A program made the translations under genes and the position numbers. Of a stretch of DNA of 45,539 nt, positions 42,035 to 45,539 are shown one piece after another. A model generated the notes under the pieces. The model was given only the letters and a program-made list of their open reading frames with translations, was not told the DNA's origin and did not search any database. Source of the DNA: Deltaproteobacteria bacterium (GTDB lineage: Bacteria > Desulfobacterota > RBG-13-43-22); contig JACRBX010000268.1 of NCBI GenBank assembly GCA_016219225.1, forward strand, positions 1 to 45,539, given 5' to 3'. Each line of letters starts with the position of its first letter. The first letter of the stretch is position 1.

Positions 42035-42829
42035 ATGGAAAAGATAAAATCATCTACTTGTTGCATTCAAATCGTTATTGCCTCATTGCTTTATAATCTC
42101 TTACATATATTGGCCTGGGAACTGCCTTTGGCAGTAAGGCTGGACTGGCTGATCAATGTTATTGGGGATGGCGTTATTATTTTAATAATCATCATCAGTA
42201 TTATTCTCATATCCATGAGGAAAAAAGCAGGGCTGATTTTGGGAATGATACCGGCCCTATGGGCGATATTTTTCCAATGGTTCTTAGTCTATATCATCTC
42301 AGGCTATAAAGAGCCCAATGGTGTCTGGTGGTATCCTTTGTTCCCGATCTTTCAGGGCATCATGATCGTGTCTTTTGCCGTTTATACCTACCGTGGTGAT
42401 GGAGGCCAGCCCGATCAGGGGATTGGGACGGGTTTAAAATCACCTTCAATCTATCTATATGCCCCGGCGGCGTTTTTGTTGGTACAAACCGGTCAAAAAT
42501 TCGTAAGGGAGATGGTTGTTGGTTTTCTTGACAACGGCGGCCTGAAAGGTGCCCTTCCAAGCGCTCTGCTGATGCTGATCGCCATTGCTGCGGCGATACT
42601 GCTAATCAAAAGAGTGAAATCGAGTATCGCCTTAGCGATCTTTACCGGGGGTTTCCTCCTGATGCAGCCTGTTGTGTATCATTTAATTATGGGAAAGCCC
42701 TGTCTGGGCGGCCTATGGTGGTATCCTTTTTTCACCGTGGTTCAAGGTGCATTTATCATATATTTTTCATTACTACTTCTTTTTAATGAAAGAATAATTA
42801 CTGCAGACATGAAGGAGAATAATGGATAA
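42035..42829 (+). CDS. Eight-helix membrane protein with internal duplication, unrecognised
   Basis: 264 residues, about eight membrane helices. The halves are related: GVWWYPLFPIFQGIMIVSFAVY (about 98-118, last helix of half 1) and GGLWWYPFFTVVQGAFIIYF (about 227-246, last helix of half 2) share WWYP-F---QG. Also LLYNLLHILAWE in half 1 parallels APAAFLLVQTGQKF in half 2. So it is a 4+4 duplicated protein. I recognise no family. First gene of an operon with rhodanese-like, MauE-like and metallo-hydrolase proteins; a channel, quinone-linked or carrier role is open. Overlaps the next gene by 8 bases. Confidence 0.7.
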   Translation: MEKIKSSTCCIQIVIASLLYNLLHILAWELPLAVRLDWLINVIGDGVIILIIIISIILISMRKKAGLILGMIPALWAIFFQWFLVYIISGYKEPNGVWWYPLFPIFQGIMIVSFAVYTYRGDGGQPDQGIGTGLKSPSIYLYAPAAFLLVQTGQKFVREMVVGFLDNGGLKGALPSALLMLIAIAAAILLIKRVKSSIALAIFTGGFLLMQPVVYHLIMGKPCLGGLWWYPFFTVVQGAFIIYFSLLLLFNERIITADMKENNG

Positions 42830-43271
42830 TATGGAAAAAGCCAAGCGTCCCTCATTTTCATATTATAAAAAGACAGTTATCCTCATCGTCGTTTTGGTCC
42901 TCAATACGATATTGTTAAGCGCCCTTTCTATTTCCGCGAGTTCCGTCGTCAATGAACTCACTCCAAAACAATTGTACAAATTAATGACCGAGAGGGACGA
43001 TATCATTATTGTCGATATTCACGCGAAAACCGACGACAAGATTGGCTATCAAAAAGAGGGATTTGGCAGCGCGATTAAATATTCCCATTTGCCAAACGGA
43101 TTGAAGGACCTCGCCATATATAAAGACAGGATCGTGGTTGTCATTTGTAGCGTGGGGGTTGGCAGCAAATATACTGGCATACGTATGATCCAAAACGGTT
43201 TTAAAAAGGTTTATCACTTGAAGGGTGGAGTCACCCAATGGGTGAAGGACATGGGTTACGTCAATAAGTAA
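42822..43271 (+). CDS. Membrane-anchored or secreted rhodanese-like protein 1
   Basis: 149 residues. N-terminal helix KTVILIVVLVLNTILLSALSI (about 17-37) is a signal peptide or anchor, so the rhodanese domain faces outward. The domain has IIVDIHAK (in place of DvR), active-site Cys109 in ICSVGVGSKYTG, and VYHLKGGVTQW. Rhodaneses carry a persulfide on this Cys. Start ATG 42822 overlaps the previous stop; site GAAGGAG. Pairs with a second rhodanese gene 20 bases downstream. Confidence 0.85.
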   Translation: MDNMEKAKRPSFSYYKKTVILIVVLVLNTILLSALSISASSVVNELTPKQLYKLMTERDDIIIVDIHAKTDDKIGYQKEGFGSAIKYSHLPNGLKDLAIYKDRIVVVICSVGVGSKYTGIRMIQNGFKKVYHLKGGVTQWVKDMGYVNK

Positions 43272-43291
43272 TAAGCATCAGAGGAAATATC

Positions 43292-43804
43292 ATGGATCGC
43301 GAGGGGGAAATGGATTTTAACAATAGTATGTCATCTATTAATCGTAGGATTATCATAGAAATTGGCCTGATAGTTCTCTTCAGCATCTGCCTGGGACTAG
43401 GTTTTAATCTCATTTCAAAAAACAGAATCCCTTATGTTGCTCAAAGCAAATCCGAACAGTATGCCGAAAAAAGCATTCGCCGAATCACCCTGTCGGAGGC
43501 GAAAAAAAGGTTTGATCTAAACAAATCGATATTCTTGGATGCCAGGGACGCAGAGGCTCATAAAAAAGGAACCATTCCTGGTGCTTTAAGCCTGCCCATC
43601 GGCGAGTTCGCCGTCTATTACCCGCAAATGGAGCGTTCATTACCGAAAGATGCCAATATTGTTGTTTTTTGTACGGGAGTCGATTGCAAGGCCGGTTATT
43701 ACCTGACCGTTGAATTAATTAAAATGGATTATAACAATATTGAACTATTTGAAGACGGCATTGATGGGTGGATCAAAAACAGTTTTCCTGTAAAAAAAAG
43801 TTGA
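43292..43804 (+). CDS. Membrane-anchored rhodanese-like protein 2
   Basis: 170 residues with one N-terminal membrane anchor (about 19-41) and a rhodanese domain: SIFLDARDAEAHKKGTIPGAL, active-site FCTGVDCKAGYYLTVEL and DGIDGWIKNSFPV. The active loop has two Cys (127 and 132), which allows a persulfide or a disulfide. Start ATG 43292 behind GAGGAA; another ATG at 43310 is possible. Together with protein 1 it implies sulfane-sulfur or thiol relay outside the membrane. Confidence 0.88.
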   Translation: MDREGEMDFNNSMSSINRRIIIEIGLIVLFSICLGLGFNLISKNRIPYVAQSKSEQYAEKSIRRITLSEAKKRFDLNKSIFLDARDAEAHKKGTIPGALSLPIGEFAVYYPQMERSLPKDANIVVFCTGVDCKAGYYLTVELIKMDYNNIELFEDGIDGWIKNSFPVKKS

Positions 43805-43826
43805 AGTCTTTACGAGAGAGGACAAT

Positions 43827-44306
43827 ATGAAATTACAGGGGTTCTTACGATTGATCGACAATAAATTCACAATTTTAATATTCAGGATAACGTTGGGACT
43901 GGTGTTTGTTTACGCCAGCGTGGATAAAATCCTGTATCCCATGAGCTTTGCCGATTCTGTGTCCAATTACCAGGTTGTTCCCAGGCCATTAATCAATATC
44001 TTTGCAATCATTTTCCCCTGGTGCGAACTTGTCGCCGGTTTGTTTTTACTAAACGGTTTTAAAACACGCAGCAGCAATATAATTATTATTTTAATGCTCT
44101 GCCTTTTTAATGTCCTGATCATCTCGGTTTTGGCCAGGGGACTCCAGATCGATTGCGGTTGTTTCTCATCGGGTAGCGACCCAATTGGAATGATCAAGCT
44201 TTTTGAGGATTGTGGATATCTGTTATTGAGCTTGGCAATTTCCTTTTATGATAAAGGATATTTTTCCCTGGACAGTTTATTTGGAAGGGAAATTACACCG
44301 ATATAG
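43827..44306 (+). CDS. MauE/DoxX-like four-helix membrane protein
   Basis: 159 residues, four membrane helices: LIFRITLGLVFVYASVDKILYP is the DoxX/MauE opening; FPWCELVAGLFLL and a loop LQIDCGCFSSGSDP follow. The IDCGCF Cys pair is typical of MauE-like proteins, which are linked to disulfide formation in the periplasm; DoxX/DoxD relatives take part in thiosulfate:quinone oxidation. So a thiol- or sulfur-oxidising, quinone-linked role fits. GAGAGAGGA site before ATG. Between the rhodanese and hydrolase genes. Confidence 0.82.
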   Translation: MKLQGFLRLIDNKFTILIFRITLGLVFVYASVDKILYPMSFADSVSNYQVVPRPLINIFAIIFPWCELVAGLFLLNGFKTRSSNIIIILMLCLFNVLIISVLARGLQIDCGCFSSGSDPIGMIKLFEDCGYLLLSLAISFYDKGYFSLDSLFGREITPI

Positions 44307-44401
44307 TAACCACTTGGGAATACGCCTGATTTGGTGCACATTGGCGAAATAGAGAAGCACATTGTGCCGGATTTTTAACTATAGCGACTGGCAGAGGAAA
44401 G

Positions 44402-45397
44402 ATGATGAAAAAAATATTATTGTTTATCCCCATCTTTTTGATTTTATGTATTTGCCTGGCATTGATCTATTTTTATTATGATTTCACATTTGGCAGTCAA
44501 AGGGTGGATTCATTCTGTCGAGTTTCAATGGTGAGTAAAATTAAGAACCTGGGAACCACAAAGACGTTGGAGATTTTGCCTCTCGTTGACTGGTCTGCAG
44601 ACAGAAACGACTTGAAACGCGAAGCGGGGGTATCTTACCTGATAAAAACAGATGAATCTCTAATCCTCTTCGATGTTGGCATGAATGGTAATAAAGAAAA
44701 CCCCTCGCCTTTACTCCACAATATGAAGAAATTGGGTATAGAACTGAACAAGATAGGTGTTATTGTAATCTCCCACAACCATGTAGACCATGTTGGCGGA
44801 TTCAAATGGAGTAAAGAAAAAACGTTTTCACTGGCAACCAGGCAGGTTGACTTGGGGGCAAAGAGGGTATATACGCCTGTTCCCATGACCTACCCGGGAT
44901 TAAAGCCTGTATGTTCAGATAACCCGGTAATTATTTCGAAGGGCGTTGCTACTACCGGAACAATCCCGCGCTATCTTTTCTTTAGTGGCTGGACCCCAGA
45001 ACAGGCGCTGGCAATCAACGTAGAGGGCAAAGGTGTTGTCCTTGTTGTAGGCTGTGGGCATCAGACAGTCCCAAGGTTAATTAAGAGAACTCGGGAACTG
45101 TTTGAGGCACCGATTTACGGCATAGTGGGTGGCCTTCACTATGCGGTCACAGACAGCAGGATGAAAAAGCTCGGTATTCCTATACAGAAGTTATACGGAA
45201 CGGGTAAGCTGCCGTGGAAATTTATAACCATGAAGGAAGTAAATATAGACATAGAAGTTATTAGAAAAATTAAGCCGGGAATTATCGCGCTTTCAGCGCA
45301 CGATAGCTGTGATGCAAGCATAGATGCCTTCAGGAAGGCCTTCCCTACTGCTTATCGAGACCTAAGGGTGGGTAATAATCTCGTAATTGGGCACTAG
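44402..45397 (+). CDS. Membrane-anchored metallo-beta-lactamase-fold hydrolase
   Basis: 331 residues. An N-terminal helix (about 4-26) anchors the protein. The MBL metal motif is complete: H125-N-H127-V-D129-H130 (SHNHVDHVGG). ILFDVGMNGN, VVGCGHQTVPRL and IVGGLHY place it near the dihydropteroate/COG1237 branch rather than the ETHE1 persulfide dioxygenases. Tandem ATG (44402, 44405) after AGAGGAAAG. Last gene of the operon; the terminal repeat begins 3 bases after its stop. Substrate unknown; a phosphoester, ester or sulfur compound is possible. Confidence 0.85.
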   Translation: MMKKILLFIPIFLILCICLALIYFYYDFTFGSQRVDSFCRVSMVSKIKNLGTTKTLEILPLVDWSADRNDLKREAGVSYLIKTDESLILFDVGMNGNKENPSPLLHNMKKLGIELNKIGVIVISHNHVDHVGGFKWSKEKTFSLATRQVDLGAKRVYTPVPMTYPGLKPVCSDNPVIISKGVATTGTIPRYLFFSGWTPEQALAINVEGKGVVLVVGCGHQTVPRLIKRTRELFEAPIYGIVGGLHYAVTDSRMKKLGIPIQKLYGTGKLPWKFITMKEVNIDIEVIRKIKPGIIALSAHDSCDASIDAFRKAFPTAYRDLRVGNNLVIGH

Positions 45398-45400
45398 ATC

Positions 45401-45539
45401 CAGATCTCCTGACATAGGGCATCAAAAACCTTATAAAATTGATGTTCTTTGAAAATCTACCAGGAAAAATTAATGTAACATTATTTCTTTATTTTTTATG
45501 TTTTTTGGGGTAATATACTCCCATGAAAACACAGCAGAC
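45401..45539 (-). repeat. Right copy of 139-bp terminal inverted repeat
   Basis: Reverse complement of 1-139 with two mismatches. Its inner edge is 3 bases after the hydrolase stop codon. The hydrolase gene itself is intact, unlike the flavoprotein gene at the left end. Confidence 0.9.

Noticed and set aside
44402-45397. ETHE1-type persulfide dioxygenase, given the rhodanese neighbours
   Set aside because: The motifs around GCGHQTV and GGLHY, and the N-terminal anchor, point to another MBL branch; the sulfur link rests on neighbours only.

Overview
The window reads as chromosomal DNA of an anaerobic, probably sulfate-reducing or syntrophic bacterium of the Desulfobacterota (former Deltaproteobacteria). 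This is inferred from gene content, not from any marker gene: a seven-heme c-type cytochrome under a sigma-54-type promoter, a corrinoid protein and a UroD-type methyltransferase, a large anaerobic-style acyl-CoA catabolic cluster with a Liv-type ABC importer, ferredoxin-nitroreductase fusions, and the YCF48/RND/DUF1302/DUF1329 envelope set. I see no rRNA, tRNA, CRISPR array or transposase.

Layout. (1) 1-139 and 45401-45539 are inverted copies of one 139-bp sequence with two mismatches, so the window is bounded by a terminal inverted repeat; the left copy cuts off the 5' part of a flavoprotein gene. (2) 125-5327, + strand: truncated FAD flavoprotein, M24 peptidase-like protein, signal-less ApbE, UroD-type methyltransferase and a small FMN_bind protein carrying an ApbE flavinylation motif. 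This looks like a cytoplasmic flavin-transfer redox module. (3) 5557-12115, +: lipoprotein seven-bladed YCF48 propeller, RND/MMPL pump, DUF1302 barrel and DUF1329 protein, an envelope transport system. (4) 12275-15521, +: corrinoid protein and two AT-richer MFS carriers. (5) 28250-15513, - strand: one long catabolic cluster (TetR, DUF35, SCP2-type thiolase, acyl-CoA ligase, two acyl-CoA dehydrogenases, SDR, crotonase, LivK-H-M-G-F) that would import, activate and beta-oxidise an unidentified carboxylic acid. (6) 34250-28338, -: TRAP transporter DctPQM, amidohydrolase, ferredoxin-nitroreductase and nitroreductase. The TRAP genes lie between decayed pieces of a second copy of the catabolic cluster (DUF35 start and ligase end) and are driven by a near copy of the TetR promoter/operator. 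(7) 34590-38060: decayed outer-membrane protein fragment, then a sigma-54 promoter, a receiver-like mini-protein, a small secreted peptide and an FG-GAP-repeat/seven-heme cytochrome fusion. (8) Kup potassium transporter (-), then hicBA. (9) 41308-45397, +: a second TetR with its own operators and an AT-rich operon of five membrane proteins (4+4-helix duplicated protein, two anchored rhodanese-like proteins, a MauE/DoxX-like protein and an anchored metallo-beta-lactamase-fold enzyme). The last is the best candidate for an undescribed system, probably in sulfur or thiol chemistry at the membrane.

Regulation is unusually readable. The 17-bp palindrome TGACTGA-NNN-TCAGTCA occurs three times, twice overlapping the -10 of a TTGACA-17-TATGAC promoter (upstream of tetR and of the TRAP operon) and once before the ligase gene. 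A second palindrome built on GAAC-N4-GTTC flanks the other tetR gene. All functional assignments come from reading translated sequence by eye; no database search was run.
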